DNA of 64,000 bases, taken from assembly GCA_021307315.1 (NCBI GenBank), contig JAJSPD010000040.1, forward strand, positions 1 through 64,000. Direction: 5' to 3'. The stretch is from Bisporella sp. PMI_857 (taxonomy: Eukaryota > Ascomycota > Leotiomycetes > Helotiales > Helotiaceae). The notes under the pieces were generated by a model, which saw only the letters and a program-made list of their open reading frames with translations, did no database searches and was not told the DNA's origin. A program made the translations under genes and the position numbers. Of this stretch, positions 46,301 through 58,650 are shown one piece after another. How positions within the stretch are numbered: position 1 is the first letter of the stretch; each line of letters opens with the position of its first letter.

Positions 46301-47678
46301 CGCAACAAGTTGCCGAGTCTCGTGAATGCTACGCAAATCTTGAGACACTCATTTATCCCACTTTCTGGTCACTTGCGAGTCCTCCCCAAGCATAGCCTCA
46401 CCTCTCCCTCCCGCAGCAACTCGTTTCTTGTGCCTATGCTCCTCTGCAGCTAGCCAATACCATCACCCAATATCCCCTATCCCTAGATAATTCACCGAGT
46501 CGATCATGCAGTCTTTCTCCTCAGACGTGCCTCACACTTCCCTCTTGCGCACTCACAACTCTCCTTCTCTCTATCCTTCGATCTTTCACACAGCTTGCTT
46601 ATCTAATATTGACTTTGATCCATTTCTATCCTATGACGGCGCGCTGCTCCTCTCGGGCACTGCACAACAAATCCACTCATCTTCACCGAGCTCTGTACCT
46701 GAACGATGGGCGTCAGGATCTGCAAGGAATGTCTAAGATTTGTACCACGGCATCAGTCCTCGTACAAGTTCACGCGAGCGGATTCCAATTCATGTACCTT
46801 TCGTGGCACTACAGCTTAGCGCCCTTTAACCACTTACCATCATCGCCCCAGCCCAACACCATGTAGCATTTCTAGAATCATGGACGATCTCAAGGCAAGG
46901 ACTCAGCCGGCGCTATTCCTAGCCACCCCAGTCTCCTTACGCTCCCAAAATTCCTTAACATAGAATCTCCTTTAGGAACTAGGCACCAAGGCGCATCTCC
47001 ATGCCAGCAAGATTATGCAGTAAACATTGCCATTCTCAGAGCATCCTAGTCTTCCTTATGACATGGCAACCCGTAGGAGAACGCTTCTCAGGCTCCACCC
47101 CTCCCACTTCCTTGCCCTCCAAAAAACCATTTACATCACAACCATCATAACGACATCAGCTCAGCTGCCAGCACATCTTCCAACCCCCGCAAAAGCAGAA
47201 AGTTGAATATGCCGTCTCAACGTCTTGTAAGAAGAAGACAAAGAAGGGCAAAAACTATCGACCCCCGTAGAGGTGTCAAGAACACCCTAGTCGTGAAAGT
47301 TTTTTATATATGCTGGAAATGTTTTACTTGTTACCTATTCCTTCTAAACAACCGGCGTTGACCTGAGCACGTTCCACCGAGACGCCGGCCGTGTTTGCTG
47401 GAGGTTTGTTTGCTTAAGCAAATTCATATATAGAGGGGAGGGAAAGAGAGAAAGACTGGTTGGCTGATGGGAACTAATTATCATGTGTCCCAGGTGAAAA
47501 TGAGGTTTGGAAGGTGAATTGAACAAGATATGGTGATATCTTATCACCGAGACACGAGATGTTCATATTATGATACTCCCACCAAATGCTTGCTTTCATA
47601 TCTAAGGCCGTCATTGCTCATAAGGACATTAGTATAGACTTTCCTGCTATACAAGCTCTTTCCTGTACAGCACCTTCT

Positions 47679-50600
47679 TCAGAATCCCCACTTCACTTCG
47701 CCCTCTCCGGCACCTATCTTAATAACACCATTCTTCCTTCGCTCCGCGGACCACTTCTCAATCCAAGCCTTCATCTTACTCCGGCTTGCCGCACTCCCCA
47801 CATTAACCGTTGGAACCACCTTCTCAATCCTTAGGGCGCATACAAACATTGTAAGCTCTCTGAAACTGCTGTGTTCGGAGTACGGGACTCCAAAACAGGA
47901 TGCTTCTTTTGTACTGCCTCTCTGTGGAACGAGGTCCACCATTGTAAATTTGGAATGCCAGTTGGGTGAGTTGAGGACTGTTTGGATAGTTGGAGAGTCG
48001 GTGAATCTGAATCTCGGTGTTAGTTGCGTAATATGAAGAAGATGAAAGGAAGGGGGTGAGATCATACCTCGAGTTAGGCGGCTTATAATTCCAGCCACTG
48101 GGCCTAAATCCAACGATCCTCGAAAAATGTGGTTTGTAACTTGTAAGATAGTCTGTAAGAGTTTCCGGTCGTAACTCCATGAGCATCTGCATATGGATCT
48201 GCGCTTCTAGCGGATTGTCCGTCATACGGCTCATGAGCTCTGGATCTTCGAGCGCGGCACAGATCGCAATTTTTCTATTCGGCGCCCAAATCTTGCAGTT
48301 GAGGGCTCGGGCGATGCCCATACAAATGCGCTCTTTGCCAATACTGTACGTGCCGCAGACTACGAGGAGGCGACCACGTGTTTTAGTCAAATCAAGGGCC
48401 GTGGCATCGCTAGAGTCTTCAGCCTTGAGTGTGGGATGTTGGATGAATTTCTGCATCCCAGTGCCAGCACGCTCGCGTTTGACCTGTTCCCAGGCGTCGC
48501 TTTCTTCCGCTCGTTCCTTCCGAAGACTGATGCACATATCCACACAGGCCGTAATGACGGCTTCTTGTGAAGGAAACGAGTATCGCGGATTTAGGTAAGT
48601 AGTGTCGAGATAACAGACATCGATCTTCTGTTGCTTTGTCTTTCCGCTGATAGAGTCCACAATGTCGGGCATTAACAACGGGTGTTCGACGTGTGCAGGG
48701 CAGGCGCGGAAGTCACCACAATGGAGGACTCTTTGAATCTTTGGGTTCTTGCCCTTTCCGATAGGTTTCTCAAATAGATACAGAGAGCTTCCTGGGCAAT
48801 GATTTGCTGGGATCATTGTGACATCGACACCCTCGGTCCCAGGTACCTCGAACCGTTCCTCAAAGTTCAGAGATACAACCCATTTAGGATCAACCTTGAG
48901 CTGTTGTTTGACAAGATTAGCCGTGACTTTGCTGCAATATATTGGACCGTGACACCAGCTAGACGTAAGCCCAACATAGTGGTCGCTATGAAAATGGCTT
49001 AGGAAGTATGCATTGCATCCTTGCACTGCACCATACCGGAAGGCATCAACGCAAATGAAAAATCCAGGCATAATTTTGTAGAAAGGGCAAGTTCTCTGAT
49101 ATGCCATCTTTCCCCGAGAGGAGTGCTCCGCCGCGGCCGCGGTTGCCCAAGCAGCATTTTCTGCATGGCCAGCCATCAGTTTCGAAAAGGCAGATGAAGA
49201 AGCCTCGGATTTGCTTCCCAGGTCGAATGGATTCGCTTGCCCTGGTCTCGCTATCGCTGCCTTCTGAAATCGTTTGCTAGCCCCCGCAGGTATATATGTA
49301 ACCTCTTTTGGTTCTGGTTTGACCTTTTCTGGCAATGATATAGGATCGCCATCTAAGCACCCGTTGACATGCAGTGTAGCTTCGTCTGCTGATATTCCTC
49401 CAAGGCTGGAATCGCAAATAGGGCAGGTTGTAGTCATTGATTCTTTGGGGCTTTCCTTGTCTGGCTCATCATCACTGAAGCCATTGAAAGTCTCATTTTC
49501 AAATCCTTCAACGTCGTTCAGGCGTTCTTGATCTTGGATCCATTTCCTCTCAAAAAATTCTTCCCCATCTGCAAACTCATCCATTTCGTCAGGAAATTCT
49601 TCGAATTTCTCCCATTCATCGACGCTCGTGTTTTCTTTCTTCAACTGTGGAATGGCAGGTACAACATTCTCTGCATCTCTTGGTTCCTGCGAAACATTCT
49701 CAGAAACTTCGGAGCCTGATCTGCTCGACAATTTGTTTTTGGGTTGTAAAGCTTCCCACTTGGCTTGTGCTGCGCTGACATCTACTCTCTTGCGTACTTT
49801 CACTGCTGAGTGGACTTCTGGCACGATCGGCCGGTTCTCCTCAATGTCATCCTGGGATATAGGTTTTGTGGTAACATGATTATTCATCTCTTCAGGCTGT
49901 TTCAGTACTCTGGTTCGTAAATCTCGTTTCTCTACGGCTACAGCTGTATCTTGAGCGATTTTGCCGACCCGAGATGGCACGAACTCATTGTCAGTGTCGG
50001 AGTCCTCGTAAAAGGGACCTCTTCTTTTGTTCTTCTTCGGCTTTTCTTTCACTGAAGGCTCTGCTGGCGGCGGTGGTGGTGTGCATGCTTCTAGTGTTCT
50101 GGAGGACTGTTTACCTATATCTAATGGTTGGGCCCGCAAAATGCCTAGAGAATCCTCTTCCATATCTTCAGTATGCTCATTGACATCGTTAAACTGTATT
50201 TGGGAGTCCGCCTGGCTATCTTCCACGCAAGTCTTCCTTTTCTTAATAGACCCAGTAGACTCATTGAATCGTCCGGCATCATCTTCCTCATCAGCCTCAT
50301 ATAAGTCGTCGATGTTGATTCCAGCTTCCAAGCTATCTGGAATTGTTGACTCTATCCTTGTAGGAATGTGCTCTTGCGGTGTACGCTGGGGCAAGAATAT
50401 CGAATCATCCTTTATTGGGGAATCGACTTTCTGAAAGAAATTCAAAATGCTGCCATTGGGTTTACCTTTGGCTTTTCCAGCAGGTATTTTTTTGACGCTC
50501 AGGCGGCTAGTGTTGATATTTGACTTCGAGTTCGGCCGTGGCGTAAGAGGTTTTGCAGAGCTTGCTGTCGCCATTGGTGGTAGTGGTCGATACCGTGTCT

Positions 50601-50691
50601 GACCGTTAGGGGGAGTCGGGGGTCTGCCTATAGATGGCTTTACAGGAGTTACTATCGTCGGCGATGAGTTCTCTCGTGGCGTCCGAAACAT
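47679..50691 (-). CDS. PSO2: DNA interstrand crosslink repair nuclease PSO2/SNM1
   Basis: Two exons (48068-50691, 47679-48006) give 983 residues. An N-terminal disordered region holds SILNFFQKVD at 81-90, which resembles a PCNA-binding box. A UBZ4-type zinc finger lies at 423-445 (CPIC...HVNGC), binding ubiquitin. The metallo-beta-lactamase core begins near 535 (CPFYKIMPGFFICVDAF) and has SHFHSDHYVGL (HxHxDH at 566-571), ANHCPGSS and the CGDFRACP Asp. The beta-CASP/DRMBL part includes CYLDTTYLNP, GTYSIGKERI and, in the second exon, PYSEHSSFREL. This 5'-3' exonuclease processes unhooked crosslinks in the nucleus. The UBZ and core are complete. The gene ends next to the long gene-free region. 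Confidence 0.96.
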
Positions 50692-51366
50692 CTTCCTCTA
50701 GTCAGTTTGCCATACGTACAAGTCTTCTACAATCTTGGAAGTACAACAGGCCAAATCCGTGACACTTGGAATCTGTGCGGCCGATCGTTGGGTGTAGCAG
50801 AGCATGAACTGGCACAAACAATCGAATACAGTATCGATGTGATCTTTTATTCGTTTAGCAGACGATGAGCAGAGCAAATGGCCACTGTGAACACTCAATA
50901 GATGTCGTCGTTGTCTCTTTGTGTGGGGTAGACGCGAGAGAGTGGCATCGCGAAAGCAGGTGACTTGACAGAGACCCAACTACATGAATACCTTGGATGA
51001 ATATATTTTCAAGAAATATTAGTGCAGTGTGGAAGTTTTTATTATTAATAATATCACAAAAAAGCTGTGAACATATGCAAGGCGTCACTAAGTTTGGGTA
51101 TGTCTTCAATTCATTAGGTATCATATCCAGAGCTTTTGAATCCTTGACCTGACCTTCGCCAAACCAAGACTCCTGACCCAAGGGGTGTCGAAGAACTGAC
51201 ATGCTCTGAAGCAAATGACATTCGCAGATAAGGTACAGTTTCTCTCTTCTGCTGTGTGACCTCAGCGTACTCATGAATCTGCGCTTCTTAGCAGCGCCTC
51301 TGGCCATTGCGCATATCTGACCTCATGCCCACTCTCTTTGATCGCCTTATATCGCGCATGCTAAGT
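50692..51366. other. PSO2 promoter / LSM2 3' flank
   Basis: About 0.7 kb. A minus-strand frame of 150 codons (50855-51307) begins MARGAAKKRR but then turns into a composition (Cys, His, Ser, Ile-rich) with no recognisable domain, and it fills the PSO2 promoter. I do not call it a gene. Confidence 0.4.
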
Positions 51367-51873
51367 TCACTTCGCTTTCGATGCTTGATTGGCCGCCTCT
51401 CTTCGGGTTGCTATACACGCTGTTAGTAGTTGGACCCAAGTTTGGACGGGAAACACAAACCATCTTCTAACAAAGCCGTGTCGACCGCACTTCCTGGCAG
51501 ATGAACATATCTGACCGTACTTCCTCTTATAAAGATATTCTTGGAAGATGACTAGCAATTCCGGAGGTCAGCACTTTTCCATCCGCGCTTCTCCCAAGCA
51601 GTGCTGGGATGGCAGCGTAGCTTCGCCGCGCAACCGTTCCGACTCACAAGATGTGGGTATTTCAACTCTTCTACCACCTGGATGTCATCCAACTTGATGT
51701 TAAGGTACTGGTCGACAGATTTTAAGGTACCCTTAATCTGGATATCGTTCTTGAGCTCCACGGTAACTTCATGGTCAACCAACGTCTTGAAGAAGCTGCG
51801 ACAGACTGATTAGCCATGGGCAACGCATGTTTAGAGCTCAAAAATGATGTCTAGCTTACCTGAAGAATAACAT
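51367..51873 (-). CDS. LSM2: U6 snRNA-associated Sm-like protein LSm2
   Basis: Four exons, the first only 14 nt: 51860-51873, 51648-51795, 51461-51551, 51367-51410. The product is 98 residues. It begins MLFFSFFKTLVDHEVTVELK, has the Sm1 motif around IKGTLKSVDQYLNIKLDDI and the Sm2 motif IFIRGSTVRYVHLP, and ends in ATRREAANQASKAK. The three introns break the ORF so strongly that no single frame shows it whole. LSm2 is shared by the nuclear LSm2-8 ring (binding U6 RNA 3' end) and the cytoplasmic LSm1-7 ring (mRNA decapping). Length and sequence are normal for the family. Confidence 0.96.
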
Positions 51874-53078
51874 CTTGGGTGAGTGAAAGGAATTGTTTAG
51901 TGGAAAGAGGCTGAGATGTTCGAGTCTTGTCCTTGAAGCCGAGCTTTGGTGGGGTTTGAGACGACAATGACAGTGATGCCTGAGGCACAGGTTAGTAAGT
52001 GTTATCAACTTCAGTTCAACCTTCAACTTCGAAACCACTGTTTATTATTCCTGGAATGATGCCATAAGTGGTACCATAAGTAACGGTGATAATCTAAATT
52101 ATTGATAACTCTTGAACGTTGATCAGATTGCGCCTATATTTCCCCCCTCTTTTCAGTATGCCTTCGCAGAGCTCAATCTTGAACAACACCATCCATTTAC
52201 AGCAGGACTTTCTCCTTTTTGATCATTTGTTTTGTCGTCAAATCATGATTTTTCCAAGGCGGTAAGGAACTCAAGGATGCAGGCCTTTCCACTGGCTTAT
52301 ATTACGGGTCTGGTCCAAATGCGCTCACCGGCCATGAGAGGGGTTGTGGAACGGTTGATATAGAAGGAGCGTGCAGATAGCCTGTGCGTTTGCTACAGAA
52401 ATAGCTTAGCGAGCAGCTGATGAGCAAGGCGACGTAGAAAGTCTATAGCTTGGGAGAACAAAAGAATTTTGCAACATCTAGTTTTGGATATTTTGTCTGT
52501 TCCTAATTTTTCAGGGTAATTCCCGAATATATCTCCTTGCGTAGTAGTAATCAAAGAAGATACCGGGAACTACATGAATGCAAGCAGAAGAAGAGCCGTC
52601 GAAAACAGACATGCCGAAAGAGTTTCATTTTTGGTAGGCATTGCGTTAGATCTTGCTTCTATTATGCTCTTCGAAGTTTGACTTAGATTGAAACGCCATT
52701 CTATTTTCGTATATTTGTCATGCGGACCTAAAGTATATTGAACCCTCCTTCGCTTATCGAGTTTGGAGGTTATACAGCATTATCTAGCCGCTTATCCCCA
52801 TCCTGCACTGTCCCACTGAAGAATCAACACGTCAAACAGTCCAATAATCGTCGTTGGATTATGCTAGCCACTTCTAAACCACGTTCATGCTTTGAACGGG
52901 GATGGTTACGGTCCAATAGATCAAGCCACTCAGAAACTTTTCCGCCAGTTTCCTTGTTAAACCACATCTTCCATATCTGCATCTGCATGTCAGATTGCAC
53001 CCCGCATTATGAATGCGTTCCGTAAAGCGTCTTAAATATGTCGTTCTTCTCTCATATCTCCACGACCTTTAACCTACG
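51874..53078. other. Divergent intergenic region
   Basis: About 1.2 kb between LSM2 (minus) and the pathogen-related gene (plus), holding both promoters. Short frames only. No repeats of note. Confidence 0.45.
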
Positions 53079-54334
53079 ATGGCCGAGTTACAGAGCCCTC
53101 CAGTTGAGACGCCTGGCCTACCCGACTACCTGCTCGACCCGAACGCCGTATTAAGAGATGATTCCGCAAGCTGGAGACATGGAAAGGCTCCAGATTATAC
53201 CAATACTCGAAAGGTCTTCGACGAAAGTACGTATATATATCTTCTTCTGAGGTCTCTCTGTCGCTCTGTCGCTCTGTCGCTCTCATCGTCTGTTCTAATA
53301 AATTAACCGACTCTCAGCAAAAACCAAAAACCACACGGCAGCCTCCCTTCCCTCCCTCGTGGAGAATTTGGTGAAGAATTGGGAGATTGAAGCGTCGTTC
53401 AAGACGTCCATTCAAGACTGGCGCACCATCGACCACGCAAACTACACGTTCTCGGTCAACGGCGGTCCTCCCCAGTCTGCTGAGCACAGTAAGCAACTCC
53501 CAAAAAAAAAAGCGTTTTTATATCTGCTGCACCTATCGAGCCTGGCTGCCCAACCCATCTATTTCAGGGAAGCAAAACGCGCGAAACTGCATGAATATCC
53601 ATTTGCTTAAATGGGTGCTCTAAAATACACACAACAAATATCTGCAATCAAGTCATTACCCCCGGATGGTAGCGATCGCTGACATGCCCCATAGTGCTCC
53701 GAGTAGGAACATACAACGCCATACTCCCCTCAAGCGAGTACTACTCGCCCGAGAACTCTGATTTCGCCAGCAGCCACAAGACATTCAAACGCATGATGCC
53801 GACGTTCGCGTGGGAGGTGCTAGAGGTATACAGCGGCCCGCCCGTGGCGTCGTTCAAATGGAGGCACTGGGGGGTGATGAAGAATGACTATATCGGCTTC
53901 AATGAGTACTTTGATTTCCCATCATCCTTTCCCTTCTTGACCGTTTTTCGTCCTCTCAAAAAGAATAATATATATATAAATACAAACTCGCAATAAAATG
54001 AGCCCCAAAAAAAGGAAAGGCAAACACGCTGACGAAACGTAGCAAGGACGAGAAAGTCACCGTAAAAGCGCACGGCAGAACGGTTGATATCCAAGGCCTG
54101 GCGGTGGCGAGGGTGAACGAGAAGGTGCAGCTGCAGGCTGTGGAGATCTGGTTCGACCCCTTGGAGATGTTCCGGCAGATTGCGCCGGACGGGGTGGTGA
54201 ACAAAGTCCCTCGCCAACGGAACGAGGACCAGCTGGGAGGAGAGGAGGCGGTCGATGAAGAGGAGGTCACGGCTACGCATGAGGAAATGAGTAGCATCGC
54301 CGCTGGAGAGTGCCCGTTCATGAATAAGGAGTAA
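53079..54334 (+). CDS. Pathogen-related protein-like, SnoaL/NTF2 fold
   Basis: Four exons (53079-53226, 53318-53488, 53695-53905, 54043-54334) give 273 residues. The pattern PDYTNTRKVFDETKTKNH near the N-terminus, then LVENLVKNWEIEASFKT and WRTIDHANYTFSVNG, matches the plant and fungal family annotated as pathogen-related protein. Further on, FKWRHWGVM and LAVARVNEKVQLQAVEIWFDP are the cone-shaped SnoaL-like fold. No catalytic activity is established. A small ligand is likely bound in the barrel. No signal peptide, so probably cytosolic. The third intron (53906-54042, 137 nt) is long for this window. The first intron carries three CTGTCGCT copies near 53,260. The C-terminus is acidic (EEAVDEEEV). 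Confidence 0.82.
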
Positions 54335-56381
54335 GCGAGCGTTGTTGTTTCTGTTGTTTTTGTTTTTTCCAGCTGGAAATGAGGAAATGTGGCAGTTGTC
54401 TGGCAGGGGGATTTTCGAATTTATCATTCTGGTTGATGCATCTTTTTTGGGGGGGGCCTTTACGAGCTTTGCTTTGCCCCATGACAATTATATTGCAGAT
54501 GTCCCCGTATTGCCCGAACCAATTACATTAAATCCACTCATGAAACTTCATAGAGGGACATTTGATCATTTCCGGACAAAATCCTTATCGCAGAACCTCC
54601 CCCCCCCCATCTGTTGTTGACTTCGTTCACATGCAAGTAATCCGCAACCGAATAAAGTTTAAAGCTCAAAAAAGTTACAGCTCGGGCACGCTTGTACCTG
54701 AACCCAAAATCTATATGTAAATACAGCTAGCTTATCGAAACTTAAAAAAAAGAAAAAACATACGGTCAGATAAATCTATCATTGACGTGGCAGGCAAGGG
54801 GGGACTTGGTGGCGTAATTATCTCATCGTTCATGTGCGAGCTGTATGACTTCAGTGATTAGCAGAACCTCCAAGATATTCTTGCGAATGAAGAGGTACTA
54901 ATGCATGGTGAAGCGAATGCAGTATGCTATGCAGGAAGCCCCCACAGAAATGCACAAATAGATTGCTAGGGGTTGAGTTCAGATTTCATCTATTTGACGG
55001 GTTCAGATAGGCATTAAACCAACTTTGGCCCGAATTCAAAGCCGGGCTGATGTCCCTCTTGTTTGTACGACTGTGGCCGAGACAAGCATCAAAAACCCCC
55101 ATGAAGGTGAACCTGACGGAGCCGGCCGTTACAGGAATACAAGCAGCCAGCCTCTGTGGGCGAATCCAAGAGATGCTAAAAGGTGCATGCCCCTCGCCCC
55201 CCGGCTCGCAGTATCATCATCATCATCATCATCCACCCACCACATGTCACTCTCCAACGAAAAAAAGAGCTTTTTTTTCTCCCTTAACCGAGAACCCCTA
55301 TTCCTCGGCCCCAGACGCCACGCATCCGATCGGCATGCCAAGCGCCACTCTCCGCAAGACTTTCTCTACAGCATCTCCCTCTCTCTCTAGCCGAATTACG
55401 CCTCTTACCTGCTTGTTCCGATATCTCCCATGGCCGCTCGTCAAACGTCACACCTGAAAAACCCCCACCGGGAGCTGAGAATGAGGAGAATGTGCATATG
55501 CTAAAACTGGTGGTACTATGTAAAAGTAATGAGGAGACGCACAGCTGAAGTCTACCTCCTTAATTAAGCTGCAGGGGACCTCGCAGAGCTTACGGCCAAA
55601 GGACAAAAGACGCCCGTCTGACATTTTGACTTTAGAGAGAGAGGAGGGAGGGAGGGAGATACAGAGTTCGATAAGTAGCCGTCCCGGGATATTTTAGGAA
55701 GAATGTGGCATCCTCTTGCCCACAACTCGGAAGTTTACGGATTCTGCTGAACGGACTACCTGGCCATGCTTGGTGTATACCGTTTTTAGAATTGGCGTAT
55801 GGTGATGAAAGTGGAGCTATACCAAGGTAATCACTATGTACAACAGTACTGTGTAAACATGCCACTTGGCAGTCTGATATGGCAAAGCAAAAGTCAAAGG
55901 GAAAGGGAAGGGAAGTGAAATTTGAGGAGCTAGTAAAAATCTCAGTTTACGCCTACCTGCGGCTAATTCTGAGCCTGTGTGAGACGTTACAGGCGGACCT
56001 TGTATTCATGTCTTTATATTTTGCTTGTCATTATGGTTTTCATCGAACTAGGCCCTTCACCTGATCTCATCCGATCACCAGCCTGTTCTGTTCTGTCCTG
56101 TGTTCATCTCCAAAGATGGTAGCCCAGGACCCGAATTTCATGGATCACTCCCATCCTTTATAGTCCCCTTTCCCAGAAATCGGTACAATCCATTCTCTGC
56201 TTAGTAGCAAGAGAGGGAAAAAAAAAATTAACCCCGCTGAACGCCGACCAGAACCTACCGCAACGCTTTTATCCTCGTAACCATGGCAGTGTTCGTGGTA
56301 TTATGTAACAAGTGACGCCGCCTATATGCAATGTTCGTTTCTCAGGCCTTCATTTCATGTGATTGAAGGACCAAAAACCAA
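54335..56381. other. Convergent intergenic region
   Basis: About 2.0 kb between the pathogen-related gene (plus) and the REG1-like gene (minus). Contains (ATC)7 at 55213-55233, G7 and C8 runs near 54,450 and 54,600, and C/T-rich sequence near 55,360. Frames of up to 135 codons at 55025-55457 overlap each other and have repeat-driven composition. No gene supported. Confidence 0.45.
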
Positions 56382-58187
56382 TTATCTCCTCCAACCCACG
56401 TTCCAGATTACGTGCGCAATATCCTTGGCTGTATTTACAGTGTCGACAACCTTGCCGAACAATCCCTCGGAGACGGCGTCGTCTTCATCTTCTTCGTAGG
56501 GCATGAACATTCCCGATGGGGTTCGCCGCATGCCTGATGGCTGCTGATCCAGATCTGATGACGAACCGGATATATGCAAGCCATTCATTCGATCATGGTT
56601 GACTGCAATGCTGTTTTTTCGACCGGCAAAGCCATTGGGAGGTTGCCAGTCTACTTCCGCATCATCTTCGTCCTCATCACCCGCTAATAGCATTCGCGTT
56701 GATGGTTTTGATGGCCGAAGAGTCTCTTGCGATGGTGAAGGTGACAATTTGCTTCCATTCCAATAGTTATTGCTGCTGTGCTTCATTGCTGTTTCCGGTG
56801 GCTCAGGAGTATCACCCCGGTACTTCAATGTGGTCGATGGCAACATCTCAATTGTTTTGCTCTCCTTATTTATATTTGGCTTTGGGCGATGCAGTGGCGG
56901 TAGCTTTTTCCGAGAGTTGCTTCTCTTCATCATAACGCCTCCATCATCAGAATCACTATCATCATCATAGGCAGGTTCTGGTTCTAGCTCCTCTTCCTCG
57001 TCACCCTTAATATCAATTGCTATACATTGCTCAACAGACTCATTGAAATGGATGTGTTTCTTTTCGCCTGGATATGGTGACTGCAGTCCGGATGAAGATA
57101 TGGATGATAGCATGCTTGGATGGTTCTCGTGGCTCAACCTCCTAGAGGGATAGTGTATTGATGTGAATTCCGATCTTGCCCTGCCAATGCTGGGCCTATT
57201 CATTGTTATTGATTGCTGCGCATGTACAGCAGCAGCAGCTTGCTTCAAAAGAGACGAGGAGGAAATTGATTTTTGCAGCATTATCTCCGACATGCTCCTT
57301 TTCTTTAATATTGGCTTCTTCTGCAAGAACGAGTTCGATTTTGAAATCCGACTGCTACTGTTTGGAGACGCAGATCCAGTAGATGTTAAGAATGGCTTGG
57401 ATGATCCCGGCTGGAGAGGTCCATACAGCCATGTAACATCGCAATCTTTGAGCCTAAAGAATAGTTAGTCCCAGTTCAAATTCGAAATCACACCCAGTGA
57501 TTTGCTCCTTATCAATGCCAGAAAAACTAACCAATTTAATGTTTCCGGCGAAACAGTCTTGAGCTTGTTCTTCGACTTGATCCACGTTCGCCATGAAGCA
57601 TTCTCCAAACGTGCGCTGTTATTGTACGCATTTCGCTTCGAAACAATCAACTTCCAGGACGACCAAATGTCTTCCTCCTTCCAATTATGCGATAAATAGT
57701 CTACATGCCTTGAAGGCTGTGTTCGCACGGCGCTATCATCCTCAGCATGCTCAATCTGCTCGGGTGAGTCCGGCCGCGACACGGTGGTCGATGTAGTGTT
57801 GGATGTTGGCGTAACGGTGTAGGAGTCGCCTGTGCGAGGACTGGGAGGAGGTTCCAGATCCTCGGCCTGATCGTAGTACCCCACCGAGTCGTATGAGGGG
57901 AAGAGAATCTGGTCGTCGTCCTCTGGTTCGTCGAGAGAGAGGCTGCTGGCAGGCGTCGAGGAGAAAGATGGTGCGGTCGAGTCGGCGTGAAGAAGGGTAG
58001 GAGATGGCTCTTCCGAGGAAGATGCCGAGTCGTTCTGTGCAATTAATGAGCCCAATGCAACGGTGCTCTTCGATCTTGCAGGACCTTTGGAGTATGAGTG
58101 TGTGACGAATTTGGGCTGCGAATTCGAGCGACGCAGACTGCTGGACGAGAAGTAGCTGTTCTCCTCCGAGTTGAGCACCACGGCCAT
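56382..58187 (-). CDS. REG1: REG1/HEX2-type protein phosphatase 1 regulatory subunit
   Basis: Two exons (57532-58187, 56382-57453) give 575 residues. The conserved block HVDYLSHNWKEEDIWSSWK, continuing to TLNWLKDCDVTWLYGPLQ across the intron (about 163-233), is the DUF1752 (areA GATA-like) domain. At 350-355 KKHIHF, followed by NESVEQCIAID, is the RVxF-type PP1-docking site seen in Reg1. An acidic stretch (DEEEELEPEP) and Ser-rich linkers fill the rest, and the C-terminus (VDTVNTAKDIAHVIWNVGW) is conserved in the family. In yeast Reg1 directs Glc7 to Snf1 and Mig1 for glucose repression; the same role is inferred here. No catalytic domain is expected. The upstream region is rich in GAA and GAT repeats. 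Confidence 0.9.
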
Positions 58188-58603
58188 TCTCGACGTGACA
58201 ATGGAGTCGGTCTCCCGTTGTGTGGCAGCAGAAGATATTTAGGGTCACTTGGACCAACGAGGCGAAAGTGCTAATTCCTCCTCCCGTTCGTGTCTCCGCG
58301 TATTCAAGGTGAGGTGTGACTGATCCTACGCAATTGCTCCCTTCTTCCAGCGACGAATCGTATTTGTACTTTCATTAATATCAGGCTGAAATTGTTGTTA
58401 AGAAACGCGTTGAAATTGTGAGAATGGGAGGAATGCAGATAGCGGTGACACACAAGGTAAAGCCCGATGTCTTGAGCCAGCCGTTTGGGACCTGAACGTG
58501 GGGGATCGATAAACGACAGGAAAACGCCTGTTTTGGGGGGGGTGGATATATTACTTGGTTTTTTTTTTAGGCGGGCGGGGGAGGGAGAGGGTTGGACAAA
58601 CTA

Positions 58604-58650
58604 AAGAAGAAGAAGGAGAAGAAGAAGAAGAAGATGATGATGATGATGAT
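58604..58650. repeat. (GAA)n(GAT)n compound microsatellite
   Basis: About ten GAA-type units followed by about six GAT units, roughly 0.42 kb upstream of the REG1-like start. The surrounding sequence (58,560-58,870) is strongly purine-rich on the plus strand, so pyrimidine-rich on the coding strand of that gene, as is common in fungal promoters. Confidence 0.9.

Larger units (their letters stand above)
39985..47678. other. 7.7-kb gene-free region upstream of the bHLH gene
   Basis: No open frame above about 160 codons and none with recognisable domains. It lies 5' of the bHLH gene and 3' of PSO2, so both promoter elements and long UTRs of the bHLH gene are candidates. It contains GAGC repeats, G13, C16 and T11 runs, a 20-bp perfect palindrome, many TACTGTA/TACAGTA motifs, and C/T-rich blocks (46,380-46,520; 47,100-47,200). 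A plus-strand frame at 46506-46736 (76 codons) follows a C/T-rich block but shows nothing recognisable. Non-coding transcripts are possible but not shown. Confidence 0.6.

Noticed and set aside
46506..46736. 76-codon plus-strand frame after a C/T-rich block
   Set aside because: The C/T-rich leader fits a fungal promoter, but the peptide is Ser/His-rich, without homology that I recognise, and no splice extension was found.
50855..51307. 150-codon minus-strand frame starting MARGAAKKRR
   Set aside because: No recognisable domain after the basic start; it fills the PSO2 promoter and composition is unlike the neighbouring proteins.
55025..55457. Plus-strand frames of 121-135 codons including a poly-His run
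   Set aside because: The His run comes from the (ATC)7 microsatellite in another frame; no domain or splice context supports a gene.
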